Positions 9,327 to 18,991 of a stretch of 27,289 bases of DNA are shown here, piece after piece (the first letter of the stretch is position 1; the number at the start of each line of letters is the position of its first letter). The notes under the pieces were generated by a model, which did no database searches, was not told the origin of the DNA, and saw only the letters and a list, made by a program, of their open reading frames with translations. The DNA lies in the NCBI GenBank assembly GCA_001839685.1, contig MLAK01001080.1:10246-37534 (forward strand), given 5' to 3'. The stretch is from Tritrichomonas foetus. Its lineage: Eukaryota; Parabasalia; Tritrichomonadida; Tritrichomonadidae. The position numbers and the translations under genes are program-made.

Positions 9327-10775
9327 ATGAGTTCGACAATTTCTCCTCCAACCTTTCCTGACATCCCCAAAGACACACCTATCGTGCCCAAGCCCCGTTC
9401 CAGGTCCCAACAAAACGCAAAAAGTCATTCATCCGTTTTGAAGGGCCCTTTTCGAATTCCCGCCGATAACGAGATTTTTGCAATTCGAGACCAACAAAGG
9501 TTCGACAAAGCTGCGCACCAACAATCAATTAAAGATACGAAGTGCCACCTTCGTGGCCTCGATAATCCACGTCAGAATTTTCGCAATCTCACAAAATTGC
9601 CTCCACCCAAAATCTCAGCTGAGGAGGAGGCTCTCGCGCAGCTCATTTTATCGCCAGACTCAAACCAGGCTCAGGAAGGCCTCAGGGACTTCATCGATCA
9701 GAAGCGAGAAATATTTTTAGCGCAATTGTCGATCGAAACCAAGCGGGAAGAATTGCAAAGACTGGAAAAACTCGAAAGAGAAGAAGAAGAAAATTTGCAA
9801 AAAAAGGAGGCACAAATTAATCTATTCAGGGACCAGTTTCGTTCCTTTCTCGAAGCCGATGGACAGCAAACTATGGATGCTCGACGTGCTGCTGAACAGA
9901 AAGCCAAACAAAGACTTGAAGTTTCCTTAAAAATCAAGCAAATTTCGTCTGAAATTTCTTCACTCAGAAACGAAATTGCTCACCATGAAGAAAAATACCA
10001 AGAATGTGAAGAATACAAACAATTCATTGAAGGACTTACTCCAACAGAATGGAGAAAGTCTCATCCATTTCCTGAACTTTATTTCAAAGATCCGAAACAA
10101 CTCGTTGACATTTTGCAGCATTTGGAAAACCAAAACATGTTTTTGATTCAACACTGTCAAGAAGCTGAAGAAGCTGTTGAACGATATAAAAATAAATTTA
10201 ATGCGGTTCTCGAAGAACGAGATGGTTCGATTATAGAAATGACCAATAAAAAAGCGATTTGTGATCAAAAATTTGAAGAAATGAAAGCACAAAATAAACA
10301 GAATAAATACGATGGAAAATTTCATTACACAAATGAAATTCCTCAATTTGAATTACAAGAATTAGCTTCACAAATTACTGATTTTCATAATAAACTTGGT
10401 TTTGATGCTGTTGCAACAGGTGATGCATCAACAATGCTCAAAAGAATCGAAGATAGAATGGAAGAGCTCGTTAAAATATTGGCAGATTTGGATCAGAATT
10501 TGGTTCATGATTTACTCACTGAAAAGCAGCATAAAAGAAGAGATCAAGAGAGAGCTGAAAAAGCAGCAAAGAAACAGAAAGAACAAGAAGAAAAGACGCT
10601 CAAGGCTCTCCAATTGGCTACAATGCCAATAAAGAAGAAGACGGGAAGACCACTTTTGCAAAGAAGCATTCCATTAAAGGCTGAAAGCAGAGAAAAGAGA
10701 GAAGAACAAATGAGACTTGAACAAGCACAAAGAGAAGCGGACCAGAATTTATTATTTGGCCCAATTTGGGATTAG
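9327..10775 (+). CDS. CFAP100: CFAP100 (FAP100/CCDC37)-like flagellar coiled-coil protein
   Basis: 482 residues from the ATG at 9327 to TAG. The frame is open upstream to 9231 but without another ATG. After a Pro/Ser-rich N terminus comes PFRIPADNEIFAIRD (41-55), a CFAP100 hallmark. Residues about 122-240 match the DUF4200 coiled-coil domain: DQKREIFLAQLSIETKREEL, then FRDQFRSFLEADGQ, then EEKYQECEEYKQFIEGLTPTEW. Coiled coil continues to about 320 and again from about 395 to 475, where it is Lys/Glu/Gln-rich. In flagellated eukaryotes CFAP100 pairs with CFAP73 in the modified inner arm complex that tethers and regulates inner dynein arms. A flagellate host fits. Human CFAP100 is longer (about 600 residues). 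A related DUF4200 protein (CCDC38/CCDC42/CFAP73) is the main alternative, but the N-terminal motif favours CFAP100. Confidence 0.82.
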   Translation: MSSTISPPTFPDIPKDTPIVPKPRSRSQQNAKSHSSVLKGPFRIPADNEIFAIRDQQRFDKAAHQQSIKDTKCHLRGLDNPRQNFRNLTKLPPPKISAEEEALAQLILSPDSNQAQEGLRDFIDQKREIFLAQLSIETKREELQRLEKLEREEEENLQKKEAQINLFRDQFRSFLEADGQQTMDARRAAEQKAKQRLEVSLKIKQISSEISSLRNEIAHHEEKYQECEEYKQFIEGLTPTEWRKSHPFPELYFKDPKQLVDILQHLENQNMFLIQHCQEAEEAVERYKNKFNAVLEERDGSIIEMTNKKAICDQKFEEMKAQNKQNKYDGKFHYTNEIPQFELQELASQITDFHNKLGFDAVATGDASTMLKRIEDRMEELVKILADLDQNLVHDLLTEKQHKRRDQERAEKAAKKQKEQEEKTLKALQLATMPIKKKTGRPLLQRSIPLKAESREKREEQMRLEQAQREADQNLLFGPIWD

Positions 10776-10904
10776 TGTCACTCGTGAATTCATTTCATTA
10801 CATTTATTTTTATAATAGACTTATTTTCAGATGTATTGCGTTTTTGTTTTTGTGAGAATTATTGTTTAAAATAGAATTCTTCAAACACAAAATCTATTCA
10901 TCTA

Positions 10905-11160
10905 GTTTTTTACCACATGATCTTTCTTTTTTACTTCATGATCTTTCTTTTTTACTTCATGATCTTTCTTTTTTGCTTCATGATCTTTCTTTTTTACTTC
11001 ATGATCTTTTTTTTTACTTCATGATCTTTCTTTTTTACTTCATGATCATTCTTTTTTACCTCATGATCTTTCTTTTTTACCTCATGATCATTCTTTTTTT
11101 ACTTCATGATCTTTCTTTTTTACTTCATGCTCTTTCTTTTTTACTTCATAAACTTTTTTT
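10905..11160. repeat. 21-bp pyrimidine-rich minisatellite
   Basis: About twelve tandem copies of a 21-base unit with consensus TACTTCATGATCTTTCTTTT plus T, strongly pyrimidine-biased on the plus strand. Variants include GCTTC, ACCTC, GATCATTC and length changes of one base (near 11015 and 11100). The first (ACCACATGATC) and last (CATAAAC) units are degenerate, as expected at array edges. It lies between the converging 3' ends of the CFAP100 and E2F-like genes. Because 21 is divisible by 3, it leaves a spurious open frame repeating HDLSFLL. Confidence 0.93.
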
Positions 11161-11286
11161 AAATCTTGCTAATGAAGTTGAAAAAATTATCACATATTGT
11201 GTGAAAAGAAATATAGAAAAGAGAATTAACGCATCCAACATATTATTTACTCTATTTATAGCTATCTATCTATAATTATATAAAAT

Positions 11287-12197
11287 TTATATTTCTATTA
11301 ATGATTCGCCAATTAGCTTGGCAAACATTTCGAAATCCTGGTTTCTGCATTGAATATAATTTACAGGGGCATTCCTAGGTCGGTTTAATAACGATTCGAT
11401 TGACAATATGTCAATTTTAGGTTCCTCTTTCATTGGCATTCTTAACGCGAAGAACCTGGGGTTGAGCACAATTTCACCAATGTTGTCACCCTTTGATAAA
11501 ATTCCAGCGGCATCTAAAATGAACGTTATTTGGTAAAGTTTACAAAGTGTTGTTTTGAGTCTTTTGTTGTGCCTTGAGAGAAATTGTCCGATCTTTTTAA
11601 TATCCAAGGTATTCGCTTGCAAAGCGAAAAACAAAAGAACCAAATTGATGCTTAGGTTAGATATAGAAATACATTTGTGGTCAGGAAACAATTGATCAAG
11701 TGACTCAGATGGTGAATTAATTTTATACATGTCTTGTAAAAGAAGAAGTGTTGGAATCACATTTTGCAATCCAAACCACATAAACGAGTCAACACTTGTC
11801 TTTTTGCAGCAGCCAACCGATTCGAATACATTGATGACATCATAAAGCCTTCTTCTTTGAAAAGAGAACTCGTCGCAGATTTTTGAGATAGAGTAAATTG
11901 AAGGAGGACTAGATTCAGCACTTTTGACAAATTCTTCGATGCTATTGTGGAATGACTCGGATGAAGAACTTGGACGATCATTTGATTTCTTTTGGGCGAA
12001 ATGCTTGTCAGGTTGATGAGAATGGTTATATTTTCACTAGAATCAGAGGAATCTGATAAATCTTTGGACAAAATCGGTTCGGGAAGTCTCTTAAAGAATC
12101 GTCGGCGCGTTTCTTCGAATGTGTTCTTGAGGCTGGCATCAGCGAGTAAAATGCCAGTTGATTGCTGAGGAACTTCAATGATTAGTTGGGAAGACAT
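11287..12197 (-). pseudogene. E2F/DP-family transcription factor-like gene, one frame break
   Basis: The ATG at 12197 starts MSSQLIIEVPQQSTGILLAD and reads about 55 codons. The next frame opens after a TGA at 12034-12036 and runs to TAA at 11287. In that second frame, about 11960-11775, the translation contains ISKICDEFSFQRRRLYDVIN followed by VFESVGCCKKTSVDSFMWFG. This is the E2F/DP winged helix: the DNA-contacting RRxYD motif, the 'vNVfEsiG' recognition-helix end, and the final wing W-x-G. After it come about 160 helical residues that could dimerise. The rest, about 303 residues in all, has no recognised Rb-binding tail. E2F proteins control S-phase gene transcription. Adding one base in the plus-strand T run at 12031-12034 would join the frames, so a missing base in the consensus or a recent mutation is likely. 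The N-terminal and C-terminal parts are unassigned. Confidence 0.75.
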
Positions 12198-12209
12198 GGA
12201 TAACAATGA
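12198..12209 (-). promoter_or_regulatory. Initiator-like element of the E2F-like gene
   Basis: Minus-strand TCATTGTTATCC runs into the ATG at 12197, with the A of TCA 10 nt upstream. This resembles the trichomonad Inr (TCAYTW) except for G in the last core position. It supports the ATG at 12197 over the upstream non-ATG codon at 12206. Confidence 0.35.
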
Positions 12210-13973
12210 AGTGATTTACCTTTTTCTCAAAATTTGAGTGCCAATAATTTAATTCTAGACTATCTACATATGAATTGCGAAGAGTCGACTGATAAAGGTA
12301 TTCAATAATTCTGAACCAAAATAACTTAATGATTCGAAAAAGTTAATATATTTATAAACCAAACAAAAATTCAGTTAATCATTTTTTTAGTCAATGTTTT
12401 AAGATCATAGAATAAATTTTATGTCTCTATTCAAATTGATACAAAAAACCTTTGCAAAGCTTCATGTTTTCAATGGATTTTCAGAAAGTTCTTATCGCTA
12501 TCCCCCACCATCAAGTTTTTGTTCATTAATTGCTTTTATTTGAGAAAAAGTGCATGATGACTTTGAAATCGCAGTAGATTTGGAGAATTGACAATGAAGT
12601 GATGTGAGGAGGATATAATCATATTGAATTGTTTTATCTTCACGAAACCCATTCAATTACTTCCAGAATCATTTTGATTTTTTTTTCTTTCACTTCATGT
12701 TCACTCACATTGAAAAACTCAATCGATGAAACTTTTTGTATTCGTTTTTATTTCTTCTCTGATTCAATGATAGCTTACCCATTTCATTCCACACAACTTA
12801 GAAACAGCTTTTGTTATTGATTTCACTTCATGCACATTTTTCGCTCATTCCTTTGAATGAAACATTTATTTCTTGTGATGTTATATCTTTCCAAATTATT
12901 GGAAAATTTTGGACGAAAGTTGACAACCAAACTATATTCACCAACTATATATCTCTGGAATTCAGAGGAGGTATTTGTCTCAATTGCATCTCCATAACCC
13001 TATCAAATAACCTAAAAAAAAAAAAAAAAAAAAAAAACGAAAAAGTGATTCCAAAAAATAATGTTATATGAAACGCTGTGGCTGTGATATGATTCATAGA
13101 AAAGAATACAAACATTCAGAAATGTTTTCAAATTGAAATGAGTTGCATTTATTTGAATAATATCTTTCTCCTAGATTTATTTCAAAAATTGAAAAGGAAC
13201 CTAGTCATTAGCATTCAAATTTAAAAAATAATCTCGACGTATTTTTTCGATTCGTCCTTCTCTAACGTGAGATGAATAACTAAATATTGAGATACTTATG
13301 GTAGTATTTTTGAGCTTTTCCCAATAGTTTTTGCTTTTCTGAAGAATAAGATTATTATCCTCTTTTGTGCATTGATCACAAGATAAATCGCTATTTAAAG
13401 ACCTTTCTAAAGTCTCTAAAGGCGAAAAATGTGTTTTATTGAACAACAAGGCATTTTTTTACCAGAACAACCACCTGCATCTGGATCTTGTAAAGGTGGA
13501 TAAACATATAATATAAATATAAAGATCAAATATGCGTATGAAATGTATTTTTTCAATTTAACAAGCTGACATACTATTTCAAAATATGTGATTGGAATCT
13601 TCCGATGAGCAAGTCATATGTAGGAAAGAATCAAATATTAGAAAAACTCATTCACAAGTATTTATTTATAAAAGATGATAAGTTTGTCAAGAATCTCAAG
13701 CTGATGGATGCTGATTGAATACTAATAGAATATCGAGGTGATGTTTCCGACTCAAACTGATTATTATCTCACAATAATAGTTCACCTCAAATTAATTATG
13801 AACACAACTTGTGTTGCACAGGCACCTACAGAAAGATATTATTTTGATAAAAGTAAAAAAGGTAGTTCTCTAGATATTATCGAGGAGAGAGAGAGTATAT
13901 ATGATAAATATTTAGTATATATTTATTTCCATTGAAAAGAATACAATTAAAAATTTGAAAGAGAAAAAATCAA
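12210..13973. other. Gene-poor region with poly-A run and short protein-like fragments
   Basis: No confident gene. A 24-A run lies at 13014-13037. Short plus-strand frames at 12629-12820 and 12811-13071 overlap in different frames and match nothing I know. On the minus strand, about 13201-13510 translates to a partly protein-like sequence in two frames, including a Cys-rich stretch (QDPDAGGCSGKKMPCC) at about 13450-13500. The plus-strand frame 13738-13935 is unremarkable. Confidence 0.45.
13014..13037 (+). repeat. Poly-A tract (24 A)
   Basis: An uninterrupted run of 24 A. It could be a homopolymer microsatellite or the tail of an old retrocopied transcript. No target-site duplication was identified by eye. 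Confidence 0.9.
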
Positions 13974-14552
13974 TCACATTTTCACAGCTATTCGCTTCAA
14001 TTTTGCCGGTTGTGCCTGCACTTGTTGGTTTCCATATTGAGGAACTCCCATACCAATTGGAATATCATTAATTGCAGCATTTGCATCTTCAATATTTTCC
14101 ACGTCGAGTAAATCGATGACACCATCAGCCATTGCATTCAAATCTTCTTGCCCTTCTTCATTAGTCAATAATTGATGAGCAGTCTGCATTCTTGTTCGGT
14201 TTTGATCATATTGATTTCGATTTTCCGAAACTTTTTGTATATTGGTTTGTGCAGCAGCCTTACTCATTTCTTTAGTAGTTTGATTCATATTTTCAGCCAT
14301 TTTTTCAGTGTTTTGGGATTGAATTAAATCTGATATCATGCTTTTCAATGAAGAGACGTTTAAAAGCATATCTTTACTTGATTTTTCATATCTGATACAA
14401 TTTTGTGCATGAAGCTGAGCAGCTGCTCGATTTCCTCGCTTCAATTCAATTTTTGCTAATTTTCTTTCTTTCATTGATTCTACCATATTTTCTTTTGCTT
14501 CACGTTCTAATTCTTGAGCCTGAAATATCATCTTTGCTATTTGATCGTTCAT
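13974..14552 (-). CDS. CHMP1: ESCRT-III subunit CHMP1/Vps46 (Did2)-like
   Basis: 192 residues, ATG to TGA, close to the usual 196-204 of CHMP1. This is a Snf7-domain protein: a basic N-terminal helical hairpin (1-75) with IELKRGNRAAAQLHAQNCIR (35-54), the conserved 'A.lKkgn.e.arihAenaIR' core of CHMP1. It is followed by the acidic helices alpha3-alpha5 (TNIQKVSENRNQYDQ at 103-117; ADGVIDLLDVENIEDAN at 142-158). The C-terminal PAKLKRIAVKM resembles a shortened MIT-interacting motif (MIM1) that recruits Vps4 and Vta1. It should act on endosomal or plasma membranes in filament remodelling, multivesicular-body sorting and cytokinesis. The family is clear; the C-terminal motif is atypical, lacking the usual acidic residues and R-L-x-x-L spacing. 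Confidence 0.88.
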   Translation of the reverse strand: MNDQIAKMIFQAQELEREAKENMVESMKERKLAKIELKRGNRAAAQLHAQNCIRYEKSSKDMLLNVSSLKSMISDLIQSQNTEKMAENMNQTTKEMSKAAAQTNIQKVSENRNQYDQNRTRMQTAHQLLTNEEGQEDLNAMADGVIDLLDVENIEDANAAINDIPIGMGVPQYGNQQVQAQPAKLKRIAVKM

Positions 14553-15181
14553 TTTATTTTGTTACGGTGGAAAAATTTAAAATGTAAAATTTTATTTGAC
14601 AAGATTTTTTTTTTTTGACAAAAATCCAACGGTTAGTATATAAAAAGTTTCTTGGATTTTATAATCCCACAAAAAGCTCAAATATCACCGATAAAACTTG
14701 ACCGGGTTGGAAATTTCAATATCATCACAAAACACCTCAAATTAAATTTAATTCAGTTTTACTGTCAGTGAACTATATCTTATGACCAAACTTGAAAAAG
14801 ATTACTACCATGTTTGGTGAATTTGAATTTCTGGCTGGTCTTAAATAATGAAATACAGCAGTAACTTTACATGATTTCATTAATATATTGAACTTCCTAA
14901 TTTCATGTAATAATTTTATACTAACACTTTCTAAGAAAAAAGTATGGCTTGAAATAAAAATAAATTAGCGTCAAAATTGTAAAATCATCAAAGAGCTATC
15001 ATAAACAGTAAATCTGATGTAAACTGGCATGTGGCTCTTCAAATTCAAAACAGTTCAAAAAATTAAACTGTTTTTGAACGAAGATAGAAGAAAGTTAGCT
15101 CTTGGAGGATTTTCTTGAAAATGAATAAATAACCTGATTAAGATCTTTTTCTTAAGATATGATATTGGACAATGAAGCACC

Positions 15182-15226
<45 letters not shown>

Positions 15227-16434
15227 TATGTGTGTGTTCTTTTGGATAATACTTCATCTGAAATGCTTTTTTCCCCTCCCTTTGCATTTAACATTAATTG
15301 TTTGAGAATGTCATTCATTCATTTTTTTTTTAAAGGCAGCTACAAAAAAGGTGTCAAGATGAATTCCTACATAAACTTTGTTATTATGCTAAATTTTGGA
15401 TAAATTTTATTCAATCTTAAAAATCTAGGTTTAATATTATTTTCATTCAGAAATACTTGATATGGTTCTTTTTATCCAATTATTGAGAAGTTTGATCAAT
15501 GAAACATGTTGTTTTGAAATAAATTCGTTTGATAAGAAATCGAAAAAGACGACAAATAAACTTTGGATTTTCATTGTTGTTATGATTTCCATTTCAAATT
15601 CATATCGAAAAAGCAAATCATGTAACTGATATAAGTCAAAAATTTTGATATTTTTAAGTAGCATTGGATTAATTGATATTTGTTTAAAACAGACTGTTTA
15701 ATGATGTTTGATTGATTATATCACTCACTTGATTCATTAAAAATATGATTAGACTCTTCTTTTAATAAAATAACAGTTTTCTTCAACCAAAATTGTATGA
15801 AGAACAAATTAAAGTATTATACCAGTTGTTACAAGAGTTTATTTAGGAAATCAAATGATGATTTTACTGAGTTATCATTAAAAGCATTGTTTTCGTTTCT
15901 GTTCAGATTTGCTTCACGAAATTTTCCAACATGAAAATAATTCACCTCAGTTTTCTAGAATTTGAATAGATTTTAAAGATGAGAGTGATTTATTTGAGCC
16001 ATTATTGATTGGTAATAGACCAAATCAAGGCTAACCAATTTCCAATTTCCAAATATCTGAAAAATATGAAAAACTTGTATCTTTTCAATTAAGTAAAATG
16101 TTTCAACTTTTTAAATGTGATCACTTAAGTTTGCTGATAATGATTTGGAAAAAAAGGTATATAAAAGATGCCATGATGATATCAAGTCATTAAGCTGATC
16201 AAAAAGTTTGATGAGTAACATTTTGTTTTTCATGATTGGATCAATGATTAATAAAGAAGATAGCTAATCATTAATAGGGTAAATATATACTAATTCTTGA
16301 GTTTTCCAGTGGTAAATTTTAAGTTTCCACAATTGGTACAATCTGTATTCCTTCACCCATAACCTTGATTGTTAAACGGTCTCCTGGCCATATTATCATT
16401 CAAAAACTTGAGCTTTATATTCGCATTTTTTTAA
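14553..16434. other. Intergenic region with a 42-T run
   Basis: About 1.9 kb of AT-rich spacer between divergently oriented genes, so it should contain both promoters. A minus-strand frame at 15443-15664 (73 codons) has spacer-like composition. TCATTC at 16396-16401 and GCATTTTTTT near 16424 are the closest initiator-like sequences to the downstream ATG; neither is convincing. Confidence 0.5.
15184..15225. repeat. Poly-T tract (42 T)
   Basis: An uninterrupted run of 42 T, followed by GTATGTGTGTGT. The exact length is unreliable because assemblies often miscount such runs. It may be a microsatellite or a reverse-oriented poly-A tail, but no gene body is recognisable on its 5' side in the minus-strand reading. 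Confidence 0.92.
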
Positions 16435-17502
16435 ATGTCCTCAAGAGGAAGAAAACCATCTAACGAAAAGCAACAACTCCGCGCACAATTAGAAAGCATC
16501 AGAGGCGAAACAAGAAGATTACAAGAAAAATATACAGTTGAAAGTGAGCATTTGAAGCGCTTTTCATTGCACCAAGACCGAGTCCTTGCTTACATAAACG
16601 ACGTAAATAATCAGAAAAAGCTACTCGAGCAACAAATTTCCGTTGCAAAAAAAAATGAAGATATTGTAATCCAAGAATTAGAAAGGAATCTTCGAAATAT
16701 TGCTGAACTTGACCAGAAAAAACTTTTGTCTGCAACAAAATCAAGAGTGTTCTATTCACGTCTGATTCGTGAAGTGAAGGATAAAATAACAAATCTGGAA
16801 ACCGACATTCAAAAAAAAGTGCAGGTTTATGATCAGTCGATTCGAAGTCGTGAAATAACGATTAATGAATCTATTAAAAAATTGAAAGATCTTGAAGATC
16901 AAGAATTAAAACTTTTTACTGCAATTTTAAACAAAGCAACTAATCCTCTATCGTTCATTAAAGATTCACACGATGATTTAGATGATTATACTCCTTCACA
17001 AAATGAACAAAAAACAAAAAGTAATCATTCTACTAACAAATCAGCCCAGAATTCGAATAATAATTCAACAGCAAACTTAAATTTAAATAGCGGATTTAGC
17101 AATAATGTAGCAAAATTAAATTTGAAATTCAGTAATGAATTAAATGCAAAATTAAGTAGTGATTTAAGTAGTAAGCTTGGAAATGAATTAAGTAGCCGAT
17201 TTAGTGACTTAAATAAATTCAATCATGACTTAGGCATGAACAAATTAAATACTAGTGATTTGAATAATGATGAATCAAACGAAGCAAAAGTTCTTTCAAA
17301 ACAAATTGATGCGCTTAAACAAATCAAAGAAAATTTGGCCAAACAAATTTACGATTTACAAAAAGAAAACAGCAATGAAACAGAAATCAACAAAGAGAGT
17401 GGAATCGAAGACCAAATAGAAAATGAAAATAAAAAAGAAGAAAAAGAAAATCAAGTGCATACTGTTTCCGATTTCAAATTAAATGAAGATACAATTGAAT
17501 AA
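16435..17502 (+). CDS. Coiled-coil protein with 8-residue repeat, function unknown
   Basis: 355 residues, ATG to TAA. Residues 4-8 (RGRKP) resemble an AT-hook core. Residues about 10-165 form a long predicted coiled coil rich in K, E, Q and L. Residues 180-215 are a Ser/Asn-rich linker. Residues 233-256 are three 8-residue units (SNELNAKL, SSDLSSKL, GNELSSRF), with weaker copies on both sides (219-232 and 257-273). A second short helix (281-310) and a Glu/Asn/Lys-rich acidic tail follow. No catalytic domain, signal peptide or membrane segment is seen. I do not recognise the family; a cytoskeletal or basal-body scaffold is possible but unproven. Reading is clean, with no frame breaks. Confidence 0.82.
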   Translation: MSSRGRKPSNEKQQLRAQLESIRGETRRLQEKYTVESEHLKRFSLHQDRVLAYINDVNNQKKLLEQQISVAKKNEDIVIQELERNLRNIAELDQKKLLSATKSRVFYSRLIREVKDKITNLETDIQKKVQVYDQSIRSREITINESIKKLKDLEDQELKLFTAILNKATNPLSFIKDSHDDLDDYTPSQNEQKTKSNHSTNKSAQNSNNNSTANLNLNSGFSNNVAKLNLKFSNELNAKLSSDLSSKLGNELSSRFSDLNKFNHDLGMNKLNTSDLNNDESNEAKVLSKQIDALKQIKENLAKQIYDLQKENSNETEINKESGIEDQIENENKKEEKENQVHTVSDFKLNEDTIE

Positions 17503-18991
17503 TTATTTTAATCTATTTTTTCATGATACATCGAAATTGATTCAATTAAAATAACTTCCCTCATTCATTTCGTCGAATTACAAATTACAAAACATGATTT
17601 TTCTACTATTCCCAATATATCAAAATGATTAGCTAAGAAATCAATAGATATTTAATCAAGACTTTATATTAAACAAAATTCCTCTTGGATCTACTCGCTT
17701 TTGATTTTCATTAACTTGTGAAACAATTGTTTGATTCATTCGAAAAGAAAATAATTATTGAATTATTTTTTTAATAATAAAATCAGCTATTGTATATTAA
17801 TAATCATATGCCCACTACACAAAATAAGTTCTTCCTCAAATTGGACATCTTTTTATTGGAATTTGTGACTATTCATAATACTCGTGATTGAAGAATCTCA
17901 GAAAAGTAAGATTATATAAATTTTTTTAAAAAAATAAAAGCTTGAAACTTCAAATGATTTTTTTTTCTCCAGACGAGAATTTTAAGATTTCAATCCTCGA
18001 AGATATTTAGATTTGATTTTGAAACTACTGAAGAAGACATAGAGAGGGTGTCCACCAAATTTGATAAAATTTTCGAAACCAGAAAGAGTTCACTAAACAA
18101 AAACTTGCACCAATTGATTAATCACTCATAAAGATGATAATAACAAAAATGGTATACCTAGCCTATTCAATCTTCTGCATTAGAATCAAATCAATATATT
18201 ATAATTTTTTTAACTGTACTCTTCTATTCGTGCGAATGAATATGCAGTGGCTTTTGGAGCAATCAACAATTAGTTTACAAAAAGGCTAATAGATTGAATG
18301 TGGAGGTCTCTCAAACATTTTTTCTATGAGCTTTTAAAATTTTCATAAATATGCCGTTTACTCAGAAGTGTACACTTCGACCCTTAGTCGAACAATCTAG
18401 GAAGAAGACAAAACCGATTTCTTCATTCATTATTGTAATTTTGATTTTTTAGATAAGGTTTTGATTGGTCCAAAATTCTCAAAAATGCATAAAAATGTAA
18501 TTCAAATTGTTTATAAATATATTCGACCAGTCATTTTTACGAATTTATTTTCTTTCACAACAACATATATTCAATTATTTGGCTGTGGAAAATTATTAAT
18601 CAACTAACAAATTGGTATGATGTGAAAGATTGCAATTTTCTATCGTTCTGAATGGTTAAGTAAATATTCGGTTAACTTCGAAATGTCTCATGAATTTTCA
18701 ATTGTTTGTAAATTATTCAAAATAAATGGTCAGATGTATAAACTGTATGTGTTTACTCTTTTTCTCATTTTGACTTTAATCGTTTTGTTCTATTAATTTA
18801 GAATGTATTTTGCTAGGAAAAACAAAAAAAAAAAAAAGACATGATATTCGAAAATCACAAAAAGTAAAAATAAAAATGTAAAGATGTATACAAACCAAAT
18901 AGTCTTAACGTACGAAATCACTAAAATGATCCTTATCATCAGTATTACTTAATACCATCAGTCAAAAATCAAAACCCAAATAGCTAAAAGA
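17503..18991. other. Intergenic, no gene seen
   Basis: AT-rich spacer. A 14-bp palindrome (GAAGTGTACACTTC) lies at 18365-18378. No reading frame, RNA gene or tandem repeat is convincing. Confidence 0.55.

Noticed and set aside
10862..11275. Plus-strand open frame of 137 codons repeating HDLSFLL
   Set aside because: It is produced by the 21-bp minisatellite, whose period is a multiple of three. It starts and ends in spacer and has no plausible protein character.
13738..13935. Plus-strand frame of 65 codons
   Set aside because: Short, no domain, and the second half is repetitive AT-rich spacer.
15225..15232. GTATGT, similar to the trichomonad intron 5' site
   Set aside because: It directly follows a 42-T run in spacer, is part of a GT-repeat and has no matching acceptor.
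15443..15664. Minus-strand frame of 73 codons
   Set aside because: Low-complexity I/F/L-rich translation in the middle of spacer, without similarity to a known family.
17032..17050. ACTAAC followed by CAG, similar to the trichomonad intron 3' end
   Set aside because: It lies inside a continuous coding frame (STNKSAQ) with no GTATGT donor upstream.
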